From assembly GCF_025490915.1 (NCBI RefSeq), contig NZ_JANQBA010000012.1, positions 16,538-80,537 on the forward strand: 64,000 nucleotides of DNA, read 5' to 3'. The position numbers and the translations under genes are program-made. Below, piece after piece: positions 50,901 to 63,783 of this stretch (its first letter is position 1; every line of letters begins with the position of its first letter). Source of the stretch: Lacticaseibacillus parakribbianus (GTDB taxonomy: Bacteria; Bacillota; Bacilli; Lactobacillales; Lactobacillaceae). Under the pieces are notes generated by a model. It had not been told where the DNA came from, searched no databases, and saw nothing but the letters and a program-made list of their open reading frames with translations.

Positions 50901-52265
50901 CTCGAATTCATCGATCACCTTGCCGTCTTGCATCTTCACGGCGGCCAGCTCGATGATCTTATCGTACACCGCCGACAGCCCCGTGGTTTCGATGTCAAAC
51001 ACCACGTAGGTCTCGGTGGCCAGATCGCGCGGCGCCGTGGCCTGGTAGGCGACCGGGGTGCCGTCGTCGACTAGGTTCACCTCGACGCCGTAGATCATCT
51101 TGAGCCCCGCCTTGGCCGCGGCGCTGTGGGCCTCGGGGAAGGCCTGCAGCCCGGCGTGGTCGGTGACGGCGATGGCGGTGTGACCCCAGGCCGCCGCGCG
51201 TTTAACGTAGTCCGAGATCGGCGTCATGCCGTCCATTTGGGACATATTGGTGTGCAGGTGAAGCTCGACGCGCTTGTCGCCCGTCGCCGTGTCCTGGGGC
51301 TTGTCTTTTTGAACCTCTTGGATGTCTTGGGCGTTGACGGTCAGTTCGCGGGAGTAGTTGTCTTCCTGGACGCTGCCGCGAATGCGCAGCCACATGCCTT
51401 CTTGGATGCGGCCGAACACCGCCTCGTCCTCGGCGCCGTTGCTGAACTTCTTGACCAGAAAACTCGAGGTGTAATCGGTCACCTTGAGCATCAAAAGCGA
51501 CCGCTTGGAGCGCAACTGCCGCACCTCAACGTCGAACACGTACCCTTCGATCAGGACGCTGCGCTCTTCCTGGCTGATGGTGACCATCTGCTGCGGCTCA
51601 TCGCTCGGACGCAGGCCCCGGCCCAGCTGAACCGGGCCCTCCGGTGCCGCCGCCTCCTGCTTCTCTCGGGCCTGCACCACGGCGGCGGCCCGCTTGGCCA
51701 GATCCGCGGCCTCTTGCGCCTTTTGCGCCTGAAACGCGGCCAACTTCGCCTCGGTCTGGGCCGAGTCGACCACCGCGGTCAGGCGCAGGCCGCCAAAGCC
51801 GAGGTCGCGGTAGGTTTCCTCGAGCTTCCCCAGCCCCTGTTCAATCATCATCTGCTGCACCGGCTGGTTCTCGGCAACCAACGTGACCCGGCCGTCTCGC
51901 AGCTCGGGGGTCTGCTTGGCACACTGCTCGTTGACGATACTCGAGGTGATCTGCGCGTGGGCGATCACGAAGGGCCAGTAGGCGGCGATCAGATCCTGAG
52001 TCAGCTCGGGTTGTGCGACCACCACCTTCAGCTCGGTGGTCGCAATCGCCTGAAAGGCCGCGGTCAGATGGGCCTCAAGCTGCGAAAACACCGCAAAGGG
52101 CAGCAGCTGCTCAAAGCCAAGGGTGAAGGCGTAGCGCCTGGTCTTTTGGTGAACCACCACCTGCTCCACCCAGCCCGAGCCAAAGCCCGGGTAGTTTGCG
52201 ATGTCTGCCGGCAGCTTGATTTGCGCCAGCAGCTTGCCGAACATTTCTTGTTTCGATAAGGCCAA
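47934..52265 (-). CDS. polC: DNA polymerase III PolC-type alpha subunit
   Basis: 1443 aa. PolC (Gram-positive replicase) with N-terminal OB region, DEDDh exonuclease ([35 protein letters not shown]), PHP domain ([20 protein letters not shown]), polymerase core ([28 protein letters not shown]), and C-terminal helix-hairpin-helix. TTG at 52265 is favoured: GGAG lies 8 nt upstream; a GTG at 52274 abuts it. Confidence 0.97.
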   Translation of the reverse strand: MALSKQEMFGKLLAQIKLPADIANYPGFGSGWVEQVVVHQKTRRYAFTLGFEQLLPFAVFSQLEAHLTAAFQAIATTELKVVVAQPELTQDLIAAYWPFVIAHAQITSSIVNEQCAKQTPELRDGRVTLVAENQPVQQMMIEQGLGKLEETYRDLGFGGLRLTAVVDSAQTEAKLAAFQAQKAQEAADLAKRAAAVVQAREKQEAAAPEGPVQLGRGLRPSDEPQQMVTISQEERSVLIEGYVFDVEVRQLRSKRSLLMLKVTDYTSSFLVKKFSNGAEDEAVFGRIQEGMWLRIRGSVQEDNYSRELTVNAQDIQEVQKDKPQDTATGDKRVELHLHTNMSQMDGMTPISDYVKRAAAWGHTAIAVTDHAGLQAFPEAHSAAAKAGLKMIYGVEVNLVDDGTPVAYQATAPRDLATETYVVFDIETTGLSAVYDKIIELAAVKMQDGKVIDEFEQMIDPGFALSETTINLTNITDDMVRGSKTEEAVLHLFRDFCDGSIMCGHNVTFDVGFLNAAYQRLNEDKIQNPVIDTLELSRMLHPERKNHKLDTLTRAYKISLEHHHRANADAEATGYLMYALEKEAAETYGMTRLDQLNDRVGAGNAWQQSRPSHAVILAKTQAGLKNLFKLVSMSNVETYYRMPRVPRSRLQKLREGLIVGSACASGDVFTAMMQKGYAEALERARFYDYLEVQPLANYLPLREAELIQGEAHLKDIITKIIQIGAELDIPVVATGDAHYLDKTDAIYRKILIHSQGGANPLNRHSLPDVHFRSTQEMLDDFAWLGQDVAHKLVVDNTHLVADWVDGDITPVKDKLYTPEIPGVEENLTNDVMRTAHRLYGDPLPEIVQKRLDKEMKSIIGNGFSVIYNIAQQLVLKSNKDGYLVGSRGSVGSSLAATMSGITEINPLPPHYRCPQCQHSEFFTKGEYGSGFDLPDKNCPDCGTEMVKDGQDIPFETFLGFHGDKVPDIDLNFSGDYQPVAHNYIKVLFGEDHAFRAGTIGTVADKTAYGYVKAYERDTGQMLRGAEIDRLAKGATGVKRTTGQHPAGILIVPADKDIYDFSPIQYPADDQNAAWMTTHFDFHSIHDNILKMDVLGHDDPTMIRMLQDLSGIDPKSIPMDDPGVMSLFSSPDILNVTPEQIFSKTGTLGVPEFGTRFVRGMLEETHPAKFSELLQISGLSHGTDVWLGNAEELIQQGVVTIKEVIGCRDNIMMDLIHWGMDESMAFNIMEHVRKGRGISDDWQQAMRDNENVPDWYIDSCLKIKYMFPKAHAAAYDLMGLRIAWFKVYLPLVYYAAYFSVRAEDFDLAAMSHGKDAVKAAMKAITDLGNDASAKEKSLLTILEIANECLERGFKIKMVDVEKSDAHDFTIVDDHTLLAPFRAVPGLGDNVAKQIVSAREEKPFLSKEDLANRGKVSKTLIDYMTENHVLDAMPDENQLSLFDSLF

Positions 52266-52372
52266 AAGTGCCACTCCTTTTTACTTGTGCCGCGCAAAAT
52301 CGCGCCGATTTTGCGTCATCATCTCATCCTAACCCACCCCATTCGGCGTGGCAACCCCTGCCGCAGGCCAAC

Positions 52373-52399
52373 AAAAAAGCACCGCCACGAAGGCGGTGC
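52373..52399 (-). terminator. Terminator of proS
   Basis: Perfect 8-bp stem GCACCGCC/GGCGGTGC, ACGAA loop, minus-strand TTTTTTG. Confidence 0.85.
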
Positions 52400-52405
52400 G
52401 TCGGC

Positions 52406-55445
<3,040 letters not shown>

Positions 55446-55456
55446 TCAGCCACCTC

Positions 55457-56245
55457 CTAAACGATGCCGAACAGATGCAGCATCGGCAGCACCAACAGCA
55501 GGCTGTCGAAGCGATCGAGAATGCCGCCGTGGCCCGGCAGAATTTTGCCCGAGTCCTTCACGCCGTAGTAGCGCTTGAGCGCGGACTCCACCAAGTCGCC
55601 GAGGCTGCCGATCACGCTCAGGAAAAGCGCGATGCCCATCATCGGCCAAAACGGGTAGAACTGCGGGAAAAACTGCAGGTAAATCGCCGCAAAAATCAGC
55701 GCGACGACATTGCCGCCGAGCGACCCTTCCCAGGTCTTGTTGGGGCTAATCGCCGGCCACAACTTGTGCTTGCCGAACGCCCGGCCGCAAAAATACGCGC
55801 CGGAGTCGGTCAGCCACACCACCAAAAGCGCAAACATCAGCGTGTCGAGCCCGGCATCGTTGCGAACCGTGATCAGGTTGTGGAACCCAGTGCCGATGTA
55901 AAACAGCGAGATGGTCGCGATGCCGGCGTCGTCGTAGGTCGTCTTGTTCTTGCTGGCGACGGTGTGAAGCAGCAGCAGCACGACGACCACGTAAATCAGA
56001 TCCAGCCGCGTGATGTTTTGGGGCAGCCAGGCGAAAAGGTGATCGGGCAAGGTGACCAGAAGCACCCCGAGGCCGGCCAGCAGGAAGTCGAACGACATGA
56101 TAATGCGCTTGCGCATGATGAAGATCTCGGACATGCCGACCACGGCCAGGGCCGAAGCGGCGATTTCAAGCCACCAGCCGCCTTCGTACAGAATCGGAAT
56201 GAAGATGGCCAAGGCGACCACCGCCGTGATGATGCGTTGTCTCAT
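55457..56245 (-). CDS. cdsA: Phosphatidate cytidylyltransferase
   Basis: 262 aa, eight membrane segments. CDS signature LTDSGAYFCGRAFGKHKLWP and SPNKTWEGSLGGNVVALIF. Makes CDP-diacylglycerol for phospholipids. It lies between rseP and uppS. Confidence 0.97.
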   Translation of the reverse strand: MRQRIITAVVALAIFIPILYEGGWWLEIAASALAVVGMSEIFIMRKRIIMSFDFLLAGLGVLLVTLPDHLFAWLPQNITRLDLIYVVVVLLLLHTVASKNKTTYDDAGIATISLFYIGTGFHNLITVRNDAGLDTLMFALLVVWLTDSGAYFCGRAFGKHKLWPAISPNKTWEGSLGGNVVALIFAAIYLQFFPQFYPFWPMMGIALFLSVIGSLGDLVESALKRYYGVKDSGKILPGHGGILDRFDSLLLVLPMLHLFGIV

Positions 56246-56257
56246 AGGTATTGCCTC

Positions 56258-57013
56258 CTAACGATTCGAATCGATGCCGCCGAAGCGCCGGTCGCGCGAC
56301 TGGTACTCGGCGATGGCCGACTCGAGGGCGGCCGGCGAGAAGTCCGGCCAATAAGCCGGCGTGAACACCAACTCGCTGTATGCCAGCTGCCACAGCAGGA
56401 AGTTGGACAGCCGCTCCTCGCCGCTGGTGCGAATCAAAAGATCTGGGTCTGCACGGTCGCCGAGGCGCCGGGTCATCAGGTGAGCCGCAATGGTGTCGGC
56501 GTCGATAGCGGCCGGGTCCAAGGTCCCAGCCGCCGCGGCCGTTGCGATGGCGCGGGTCGCCTCAATCAGCTCGTCGCGGCCGCCGTAGTTCAGGGCGAAA
56601 TTCAGAATCATGCCGGTGTTGGCGGCGCTGTCCGCCTCGGCCTGGGCGGCAGCCTGGCGGGTTTTGGCCGGTAGCGCGTCCAGCTCGCCCATCACCTGCA
56701 CCCGCACGTTTTCTTCGATTAGCTCCGGCATGAAGACATTGAAGAAGTCGACCGGCAGGCTCATCAGGTAGTTGACCTCCGAGTCCGGCCGCTTCCAGTT
56801 CTCGGTGGAAAAAGCGTACAGCGTCAGCACCTTGATGCCCAGCCGGCTGGCGGCCTTGGTGATCACCTTGACGTTTTCCATGCCCTGCTTGTGGCCGGCA
56901 ATGCGGGGCAAAAAGCGCTTCTTCGCCCAGCGACCGTTGCCGTCCATGATGATGGCCACATGGGCCGGAATTCGCGCCGGGTCCAGCGCCGTGGTTTGTT
57001 TATCCCCGAACAC
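56258..57013 (-). CDS. uppS: Undecaprenyl diphosphate synthase
   Basis: 251 aa. HVAIIMDGNGRWAKKRFLPR, ITKAASRLGIKVLTLYAFST, TSGEERLSNFLLWQLAYSEL. Makes the C55 lipid carrier of peptidoglycan. Conserved uppS-cdsA-rseP-proS order. MFGDKQTTALDPARIPAHVA is the N-terminus. Confidence 0.97.
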   Translation of the reverse strand: MFGDKQTTALDPARIPAHVAIIMDGNGRWAKKRFLPRIAGHKQGMENVKVITKAASRLGIKVLTLYAFSTENWKRPDSEVNYLMSLPVDFFNVFMPELIEENVRVQVMGELDALPAKTRQAAAQAEADSAANTGMILNFALNYGGRDELIEATRAIATAAAAGTLDPAAIDADTIAAHLMTRRLGDRADPDLLIRTSGEERLSNFLLWQLAYSELVFTPAYWPDFSPAALESAIAEYQSRDRRFGGIDSNR

Positions 57014-57153
57014 AAAATGCCTCCTCTTGACACCGGGCCGCGCCCGGTCATTCTAGACGATTGTATCAGACCGCACCCCGGGCAACAACCGCGGCCGGCC
57101 GCTTCCCGCAAGATTTGCCCGAATGCCGCGACTAAATTGGCCCGACTGCGACA

Positions 57154-57181
57154 AGAAAAGGCCGGCGAGGCATCGCCGACC
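57154..57181 (-). terminator. Terminator of frr
   Basis: GGCCGGCGA/TCGCCGACC stem (one G-U), 4-nt loop, minus-strand TTTTC. Confidence 0.7.
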
Positions 57182-57202
57182 TTTGCGGGAATCGATTCGG
57201 GG

Positions 57203-57760
57203 TTAACCCTCTTTGATCTCTTGTTCCTTCTCCGCCGCAATCGCGTCGATGCGCTTGGTTGCGTCGTCCGTCACCTTTTGCACGTCTTTTTCCGTGCGGT
57301 GCAGGTCGTCTTCCGTGATAGCGGAGGCCTTCTCCTGCTTTTTGGCCTTGTCCAGGGCATCGCGGCGGATGTTTCTGATGGCAATCTTGGCCTCTTCGGC
57401 GTACTTGCCGACTTCCTTGGCAATTTCCTGGCGGCGCTCACCGGTGAGCTGCGGCACGACCAGGCGAATCGCGTTGCCGTCGTTGGTCGGGTTGATGCCA
57501 AGATCGGAGGCGTTCAGGGCCGAGTCAATCGCCTTGAGGGCCGTCTTGTCGTACGGGCTGACCATCAGGACGCGGGGTTCCGGAATCGTAATCGCCGCCA
57601 CCTGGTTGAGCGGTGTCATCACCCCGTAATACTCGACTTCGATGCGGTTGAGCAGGCTCGCGTTGGCGCGGCCGGCCCGGATGTTCCCAAGTTCACGCGC
57701 AAAGGCGGCCTCGGTTTTTTGCATCAGCTGCTTGGCGTTGTCAATAATCTCATTGGCCAT
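57203..57760 (-). CDS. frr: Ribosome recycling factor
   Basis: 185 aa. [40 protein letters not shown], and long helices of RRF. Splits post-termination ribosomes with EF-G. It is 3 nt from pyrH, coupled. Confidence 0.97.
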   Translation of the reverse strand: MANEIIDNAKQLMQKTEAAFARELGNIRAGRANASLLNRIEVEYYGVMTPLNQVAAITIPEPRVLMVSPYDKTALKAIDSALNASDLGINPTNDGNAIRLVVPQLTGERRQEIAKEVGKYAEEAKIAIRNIRRDALDKAKKQEKASAITEDDLHRTEKDVQKVTDDATKRIDAIAAEKEQEIKEG

Positions 57761-57763
57761 CTG

Positions 57764-58483
57764 TTATTCTCTCCCTTTGATGGTCGTCCCGATGTTTTCG
57801 CCTTCGACGACCCGCTTAATGTTGTCTGGTTCGTTCAAGTTAAACACGACTAACGGAATGTCGTTGTCCATGGATAAGGTGCTGGCGGTGGAGTCCATCA
57901 CGTGCAGGTTCTTGTTGATGATGTCCAGGTGGCTGAGCTCCTCAAACTTCACGGCCGAGCTGTCCTTGTTCGGGTCGGCGGAGTAGACCCCGTCGACGCC
58001 GTTTTTGGCCATCAAGATCACGTCGGCGCCGATTTCGGCCGCCCGCAACGCGCTGGTGGTGTCGGTGCTGAAGTATGGGTTGCCGGTGCCGCCGGCAAAA
58101 ATCACCACGCGGCCCTTCTCCAGGTGCCGCACGGCCTTGCGCCGAATGTACGGCTCGGCGATCTGGCGCATCTCGATGGAGGTCTGCACCCGCGTCGGCA
58201 CTCCGAGGCTTTCGAGGTTGTCTTGCAGCGCCAGGCCGTTCATCACGGTCGCCAGCATCCCCATGTAGTCGGCCTGGGCGCGTTCCATGCCCATTTCGGC
58301 GCCGGTTTCGCCGCGCCAGATGTTGCCGCCGCCGCAGACGATCGCAATCTGGACGCCGAGGTCATGCACGGTCTTGATCTGCTCGGCGATTTTTCGGATC
58401 ACCGGCGGCTTGATGCCGAAGCCTTCCTTGCCGGCCAGGGCCTCGCCGCTGACCTTCAGTACGATTCGCTTGTATTTCACCAT
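57764..58483 (-). CDS. pyrH: UMP kinase
   Basis: 239 aa from the ATG at 58483 (GGAAGGAAAC upstream; a GTG two codons earlier is too close). [40 protein letters not shown]. Makes UDP. Cotranscribed with frr. Confidence 0.97.
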   Translation of the reverse strand: MVKYKRIVLKVSGEALAGKEGFGIKPPVIRKIAEQIKTVHDLGVQIAIVCGGGNIWRGETGAEMGMERAQADYMGMLATVMNGLALQDNLESLGVPTRVQTSIEMRQIAEPYIRRKAVRHLEKGRVVIFAGGTGNPYFSTDTTSALRAAEIGADVILMAKNGVDGVYSADPNKDSSAVKFEELSHLDIINKNLHVMDSTASTLSMDNDIPLVVFNLNEPDNIKRVVEGENIGTTIKGRE

Positions 58484-58633
58484 GTTCACGTTTCCTTCCG
58501 TTAGTTGCTGTCAATAGTTTATCACAAAGCCGGCGCCGACACGAGGCGAAACTCCCGTGCCGCCAGGACCGTGTGCCCACGACCGCGGCCTTGCGACCAC
58601 CGCAAGCCGCTGGCGCCAAGCCCCCGTGGCCGC

Positions 58634-58656
58634 AAAAAAAGCGTGCCGCAGCACGC
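58634..58656 (-). terminator. Terminator of tsf
   Basis: GCGTGC-CGCA-GCACGC stem, minus-strand TTTTTTTG. Confidence 0.85.
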
Positions 58657-58668
58657 TTCATGCGAGTC

Positions 58669-59541
58669 TTACTTGACCTGACCCATCACTTCGTCAACGA
58701 AGTCGTCTTGCTTCTTTTCGATGCCTTCGCCGACTTCGAAGCGAACGAAGCCCTTGACGGTGCCGTTCTTGCTCTTGGCGTATTCGGCCACGGTCTTGTC
58801 GGAATCCTTGACGAATTCCTGGTCGACCAGGGAGATTTCGCTCAGCCACTTGTTGACACGGCCCTCAACGATGCGTGGCACGATCTTTTCAGGTTTGCCT
58901 TCGGCCTTGGTCTCCTCGGTGAAGACCGCGGTTTCGTGTTCGAGTTCGGCGGCCGGCACCTGGGTGCGGTCGAGGTACTTCGGGTTGATCGCGGCGACGT
59001 GCATCGCGATGTCACGCGCGGTTTCCTCGTCGGCCCCGTCAACCGTTACCAAAGCGGCGATCTGGCCGCCGTTGTGCAGGTAGGCGCCGAAGTTTTCGCT
59101 GGCGGTTTTTTCAACCAGCTGGAAGCGACGGAGGCTAATCTTCTCACCGATTACGGCGGTCAGGGCCTTGGCGGCAGCGTCGATGGCAACCCCGTCGAGT
59201 TCGAGGGCCAAGGCCGCGTCGAGGTCGGCTGGCTTGTTGGCCACGATGGCGGCGCCGACCTGCTTGACGAAGTCCTTGAACTTGTCGTTGGCCGCAACGT
59301 AGTCGGTTTCGGAGTTCACTTCGATCACCGCGGCGGTGTTGCCGGCGATGGCGATGTCGGCCAGGCCCTCGGCGGCGACGTTGCCCGCCTTCTTGGCAGC
59401 CTTGGCCAGGCCCTTTTCGCGCAGGACGTCGATGGCCTTGTCCATGTCACCGTCGGCGGCCACCAAGGCCTTCTTGGCGTCCATCATGCCGACCTGGGTG
59501 CGATCGCGTAATTCCTTCACTTGTGCAGCAGTAATTGCCAT
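58669..59541 (-). CDS. tsf: Elongation factor Ts
   Basis: 290 aa. [40 protein letters not shown], and core [19 protein letters not shown]. Nucleotide exchange for EF-Tu. Separated from rpsB by a terminator hairpin. Confidence 0.97.
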   Translation of the reverse strand: MAITAAQVKELRDRTQVGMMDAKKALVAADGDMDKAIDVLREKGLAKAAKKAGNVAAEGLADIAIAGNTAAVIEVNSETDYVAANDKFKDFVKQVGAAIVANKPADLDAALALELDGVAIDAAAKALTAVIGEKISLRRFQLVEKTASENFGAYLHNGGQIAALVTVDGADEETARDIAMHVAAINPKYLDRTQVPAAELEHETAVFTEETKAEGKPEKIVPRIVEGRVNKWLSEISLVDQEFVKDSDKTVAEYAKSKNGTVKGFVRFEVGEGIEKKQDDFVDEVMGQVK

Positions 59542-59574
59542 GTTAGTCGTTCCTCCTAGTGTGTGCTTGTTTTC

Positions 59575-59624
59575 AAAAAAAGCCGCCGATTGTCTTGCAA
59601 AAGATATGCGAAACGGTCGGCGGC
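59575..59624 (-). terminator. Terminator/attenuator between rpsB and tsf
   Basis: GCCGCCGA/TCGGCGGC stem with a long loop, minus-strand TTTTTTTG. It may reduce readthrough from rpsB to tsf. Confidence 0.6.
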
Positions 59625-59638
59625 CATGTTATAGCGTA

Positions 59639-60430
59639 TTATTCGGCATCCTGGTTGTCGCCTTCAACGGCTTCAACGATGTCTTCGATGGAATCGACCT
59701 TGGCGTCGCCTGCGGCTTGCTCAACCGGTGCAGCGTCTTCTTGGTCTTCGCCCTGGTTGCCTTCAACGATCGCATCGGCCATCTTTGCCGTGATCAGGCG
59801 AACGGCGCGAATCGCATCGTCGTTCGACGGGATGATGACATCGATGTCGTCTGGGTCGGTGTTGGTATCGACCATCGCAACGATCGGGATGTTCAGCTTT
59901 TGTGCTTCCTGAACCGCAATCTTTTCCTTGCGTGGGTCAACGATGAACAGCACGTCTGGAATGCGTGGCATGTCTTCGATCCCGCCGAGGAACTTGGTCA
60001 GCTTCTCTTGCTGCTTCTTGAGCAGGGAAACTTCCTTCTTCGGCAGCTTGTCGAAGGTGCCGTCTTCGGCCATCTTCTTGATGTCCTTGAGGCGCTTGAT
60101 CCGGGTCTGGATGGTGTTCCAGTTGGTCAGCGTGCCGCCGAGCCAGCGGTGGTTGACGTAGAACTGGCCGGCGCGGGTCGCTTCTTCGGCAATCGCGTCT
60201 TGGGCCTGCTTCTTGGTCCCGACGAACAGGAACACGCCACCGTCAGCGGCCTCTTCCTTGACGAAGTTGTAGGCGTCGTCAACCATCTTAACGGTCTTTT
60301 GCAGATCGATGATGTAGATGCCGTTGCGTTCCGTGAAGATGAATGGCTTCATCTTCGGGTTCCAGCGACGGGTCTGGTGACCGAAGTGGACACCGGCTTC
60401 AAGCAGTTGCTTCATGCTTAATACAGACAT
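59639..60430 (-). CDS. rpsB: 30S ribosomal protein S2
   Basis: 263 aa from the ATG at 60430 (GGAGGA upstream); longer frame enters the leader. [60 protein letters not shown]. Acidic C-terminal extension. Confidence 0.98.
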   Translation of the reverse strand: MSVLSMKQLLEAGVHFGHQTRRWNPKMKPFIFTERNGIYIIDLQKTVKMVDDAYNFVKEEAADGGVFLFVGTKKQAQDAIAEEATRAGQFYVNHRWLGGTLTNWNTIQTRIKRLKDIKKMAEDGTFDKLPKKEVSLLKKQQEKLTKFLGGIEDMPRIPDVLFIVDPRKEKIAVQEAQKLNIPIVAMVDTNTDPDDIDVIIPSNDDAIRAVRLITAKMADAIVEGNQGEDQEDAAPVEQAAGDAKVDSIEDIVEAVEGDNQDAE

Positions 60431-60576
60431 GTGTAGTCCTCCAATATGGTTTTTTCCTCTTCCAACGCTCACCTCGCAGGCAGACTGCAACGCAGCACCG
60501 CGCCTTCGATCACGCCGGAATGTGAGTTGTGTTTTCACACTTGGTCAAGTATACAAAAGGCCGGCCGGTTTGACAA
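60431..60576 (-). promoter_or_regulatory. rpsB promoter and structured leader
   Basis: Promoter TTGTCA (60576-60571), 17 bp, TATACT (60553-60548). The roughly 110-nt leader can pair CCAA/TTGG, GTGT/ACAC, CTCAC/GTGAG and CTGC/GCAG, a candidate S2 autoregulatory RNA as known for ribosomal leaders. Confidence 0.6.
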
Positions 60577-60592
60577 GCATTATCGCTTGACA

Positions 60593-60856
60593 TCACCAAG
60601 AAATATCGTGTGCGGCCAAGAAGGCCTCCTTGGCCGCGCGGCTTTGGTGCTTGAAGTGCCACTCCGCCGACAAGGCGTCGTGCTTGGTCGCAAAGGCCGC
60701 CGCGTAAAGCAGCCGCACCGGCCGCCGCCGCATGGTGTACTTGGCGCCCTTGCCGGCGTTGTGGGTGGCGACGCGCTGGCCGACGTCATCGGTGAAGCCG
60801 CCGTAGAAGGTCCCATCCGCGCAAAGCAGGACATAAAAATAGTAGGGTTTAGCCAT
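60593..60856 (-). CDS. GIY-YIG nuclease-like protein
   Basis: 87 aa. [60 protein letters not shown]. Short UPF0213/YhbQ type; the GIY-YIG motif is diverged (FYV...YGG). It overlaps trmN6 by 8 nt. Confidence 0.88.
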   Translation of the reverse strand: MAKPYYFYVLLCADGTFYGGFTDDVGQRVATHNAGKGAKYTMRRRPVRLLYAAAFATKHDALSAEWHFKHQSRAAKEAFLAAHDISW

Positions 60857-61580
60857 AAAGCAGTCGGGTCACCTCCGCGCCGTAGTGACCGTCGGGGCCG
60901 TAAACCGTCAGCGGCGGCAGGATGCGCATGCCATCGGGCTTGCCGGCCTTGATGCCCTCGATCAAGACCATGTTGGCCTCACGCTCGGCCTTGGGATGCA
61001 CGAACCGCACCCGCTTGGGCGCAAGGCCGGCCGCCACCATCGTGGACAACAGCTCCGCCAACCGGTCCGGCCGGTGAACAAAAAAGGCCTTACCCTGGTA
61101 CTTCAGCAGCCCGGCGGTCACCTCACACACGGTCTTGAAGTCGGTGGTCAGCTCGTGGCGGGCCAGCGCCAAGTGCTGGTTGGGATTTTGGACGCTTCCG
61201 GGTTGCACTTTGAAGTACGGCGGGTTGCAGGTGACCACGTCGACCGAATCGTTGGCCACCACCCGGCTTGCGTCCTTGAGGTCCAGCCGATGCACGTCGA
61301 CGTGCTCAAACCCGTTCAGGGCCACCGAACGTTGGGCCATGTCGGCCAGGCGCGGCTGCAGCTCGATCAAGGTCACCTGCCCCTTTGTGCGTGGCGCCAC
61401 GAACAGCCCCACCGCGCCGTTGCCGGCCGCCAGATCCACCACCCGCGACGTTTTTTTGACCTCGGCGAAGGCGGCCAAAAGCACCGCGTCCAGCGAAAAC
61501 GCAAACACCGTCTTGGATTGAATGAGGCGCACGCCTTGGCTTTGGAGCTGGTCGATGCGCTCGTCGTCTAGTAAGTCCAT
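60849..61580 (-). CDS. TrmN6-type methyltransferase (YabB-like)
   Basis: 243 aa from the ATG at 61580 (GGGGGAGAAC upstream). Motif [21 protein letters not shown], catalytic-like [14 protein letters not shown] (NPPY). Family of tRNA(Val) m6A37 methyltransferases; the substrate is inferred. Paired with the GIY-YIG gene as in Bacillus yabB-yazA. Confidence 0.9.
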   Translation of the reverse strand: MDLLDDERIDQLQSQGVRLIQSKTVFAFSLDAVLLAAFAEVKKTSRVVDLAAGNGAVGLFVAPRTKGQVTLIELQPRLADMAQRSVALNGFEHVDVHRLDLKDASRVVANDSVDVVTCNPPYFKVQPGSVQNPNQHLALARHELTTDFKTVCEVTAGLLKYQGKAFFVHRPDRLAELLSTMVAAGLAPKRVRFVHPKAEREANMVLIEGIKAGKPDGMRILPPLTVYGPDGHYGAEVTRLLYG

Positions 61581-61641
61581 GTTCTCCCCCCTGCTGTTGC
61601 CTCTTATCATACCATCTGGCGCTAGGCGACGCACGGGCGTG

Positions 61642-61650
61642 TGGTATAAT
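61642..61650 (+). promoter_or_regulatory. Extended -10 promoter of plsC
   Basis: TGGTATAAT (extended -10, consensus TATAAT), 35 bp before the ATG of the acyltransferase; the -35 is weak. Confidence 0.6.
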
Positions 61651-61684
61651 GATGCCAGCAAAAATCCACAAAGGAAGTGGCCAG

Positions 61685-62338
61685 ATGTTTTACCGATTCA
61701 TCCGCGTCGTCGCCCGGTTTTTGATCTTCATCATCAACGGCAACACGCACTACGAGAATAAAGCGGCGCTGCCCAAGGGGCCGTACGTGCTGGTGGGGCC
61801 GCACCGCACCTGGTGGGACCCCATCTTTTTTGCCGTGGCCGGCTCGCCGCGGCGCTACGGCTTCATGGCCAAGGAGGAGCTGTTTCACAACCCCATCCTG
61901 CGCTGGATTCTGGTCCACGCCAATGCCTTTGGCGTCAACCGCGCCAACCCCGGCCCGAGCGTGATCAAGACGCCGGTCAAGATGATCAAAAACCAGGACC
62001 TGTCGATCATCGTCTTTCCCTCCGGCACGCGCTACTCCAACCAGCTCAAGGGCGGGGCGATTTTGATCGCCAAGCTCGCCCGGGTGCCGCTGGTGCCGGC
62101 CGTCTACCAGGGCCCGGTTCGCTTCTCGCAGCTGTTCTTGCGCAAGCGCGTCACCGTTCGCTTCGGCGAGCCGATCGCCGTGCCCGGCGGCCGGCTGACC
62201 GAAGACCAGACGCAGGCCATCGGCGATCAGATGCAGGCGGCCTTTGACGCGATCGACCACGCGATTGACCCGAACTTCACCTACGTGCCGGACCAAAAGA
62301 AGTACGAGCTGGAGAAAAAGGCGGGCAAACTCAAGTGA
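61685..62338 (+). CDS. plsC: 1-acyl-sn-glycerol-3-phosphate acyltransferase
   Basis: 217 aa from the ATG at 61685 (AAGGAAG upstream). Acyltransferase motif VGPHRTWWDPIFFAVAG (HxxxxD), FPSGTRYSNQLKGGAILIAK, VPLVPAVYQGP. N-terminal membrane helix. Makes phosphatidic acid. It ends 23 bp before the permease, likely co-transcribed. Confidence 0.93.
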   Translation: MFYRFIRVVARFLIFIINGNTHYENKAALPKGPYVLVGPHRTWWDPIFFAVAGSPRRYGFMAKEELFHNPILRWILVHANAFGVNRANPGPSVIKTPVKMIKNQDLSIIVFPSGTRYSNQLKGGAILIAKLARVPLVPAVYQGPVRFSQLFLRKRVTVRFGEPIAVPGGRLTEDQTQAIGDQMQAAFDAIDHAIDPNFTYVPDQKKYELEKKAGKLK

Positions 62339-62361
62339 CGCCGCCCAGAAAGGACCACCCC

Positions 62362-63744
62362 ATGACGTTTTGGCAACGACTGACCGTTAAGCCCGACTTG
62401 GACCGAACGCTTTCGGCCGACCACCAGCTGGCGCGAACGCTGACCACCCGCGACCTGATCGCCTTGGGCATCGGCGCCGTCATCGGCACCGGCATCTTCA
62501 TCCTGCCCGGCACGGTCGCGGCGACCACCAGCGGCCCCGGCATCACGCTGGCCTTCGTGCTGGCCGCCGTCGTCTGCAGCCTGGCCGCGATGTGCTACGC
62601 GGAGTTCGCCTCCGCCCTGCCGGTGGCCGGCTCCGCCTACGCTTACGGCAACATCGTGTTCGGCCAGGTGTTCGGCTGGATCATCGGCTGGGCGCTGATT
62701 CTCGAGTACATGCTGGCGGTGGCCGCGGTTTCCACCAGCTTTGCCGCCTACTTCCAAAGCCTGCTCAGCGGGTTTCACCTCGCCTTGCCCCACGCCTTAG
62801 CCGGGGCCTTCGACCCGGCCCACGGCACCTACGTCAACCTGATCGCCGTGGTGGTGGTGCTGATCATCGGCTTCATGCTGTCGCGCGGCATGTCGACCTC
62901 GATGAAGGTCAACCGGGCGATGGTGGTGGTGAAGCTTGCGATCATCGCCTTGTTCGTGGTCGTCGGCGCCTTTTACATCCGGCCGCTGAACTGGCAGCCC
63001 TACCTGCCCTTCGGCTACAAGGGCGTGCTGGCCGGCGCGTCGTTGGTGTTTTTCGCCTACCTCGGCTTCGACGCCGTGTCGGCCTCGGCGCCGGAAGTGC
63101 GCGACCCGCAAAAAACGCTGCCGCGCGGCATCATCGGCACTCTGATTATCGCCACTTTGCTGTACGTCGCCGTGGCGGTGGTGTTGACCGGCATCGTCTC
63201 TTACACCAGGCTTGACGTCGCCGACCCGGTTTCCTTTGCGCTGACTGTGATTCACCAACCGCAGCTGGGCGGCATCATCGCAGTCGGCGCCTTGGCTGGT
63301 ATGTTCACGATGATGGTCACCATGATCTACTCGTCCAGTCGCCTGGTCTACGCCATCGGCCGCGACGGCCTGCTGCCGGCCTGGTTCGGCCGAGTTCGCC
63401 AGCAGCTGCCGGAAAACGCGCTGTGGACCGTCACGCTGATCATCGCGGTGATGGGCGGCCTGGTGCCTTTGACCCAGCTGGTCAACCTGGTCAACATCGG
63501 GACGCTGATCGCCTTTGCCTTCGTGTCTTTGGGCATCATTCCGCTCAGGCGCCACGAGCGCATCGACAACCCCGGCTTCAAGGTGCCGGGCTACCCGGTG
63601 GTGCCGATTGTCTCGTTTTTGTTTTGCCTGCTTTTGATGAGTCAGCTGAGCCGCGAGACCTGGCTGATGAGCCTGGTGTGGTTCGGGCTCGGCCTGGTCG
63701 TGTACTTCGCCTATGGCTTCCGGCATGCGACCGCACATCATTAA
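62362..63744 (+). CDS. APC-family amino acid permease
   Basis: 460 aa from the ATG at 62362 (GAAAGGA upstream). N-terminal RTLTTRDLIALGIGAVIGTG, then twelve hydrophobic segments; conserved FFAYLGFDAVSASAPEVRDP typical of cationic amino acid transporters (YfnA-like). Substrate uncertain. It shares the plsC transcript. Confidence 0.93.
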   Translation: MTFWQRLTVKPDLDRTLSADHQLARTLTTRDLIALGIGAVIGTGIFILPGTVAATTSGPGITLAFVLAAVVCSLAAMCYAEFASALPVAGSAYAYGNIVFGQVFGWIIGWALILEYMLAVAAVSTSFAAYFQSLLSGFHLALPHALAGAFDPAHGTYVNLIAVVVVLIIGFMLSRGMSTSMKVNRAMVVVKLAIIALFVVVGAFYIRPLNWQPYLPFGYKGVLAGASLVFFAYLGFDAVSASAPEVRDPQKTLPRGIIGTLIIATLLYVAVAVVLTGIVSYTRLDVADPVSFALTVIHQPQLGGIIAVGALAGMFTMMVTMIYSSSRLVYAIGRDGLLPAWFGRVRQQLPENALWTVTLIIAVMGGLVPLTQLVNLVNIGTLIAFAFVSLGIIPLRRHERIDNPGFKVPGYPVVPIVSFLFCLLLMSQLSRETWLMSLVWFGLGLVVYFAYGFRHATAHH

Positions 63745-63757
63745 CCAAGACCGTTGC

Positions 63758-63783
63758 AAGCGCCTGGTGCCAGGCGCTTTTTT
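63758..63783 (+). terminator. Terminator after the permease gene
   Basis: Perfect 9-bp stem AAGCGCCTG/CAGGCGCTT, GTGC loop, T6. Confidence 0.85.
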
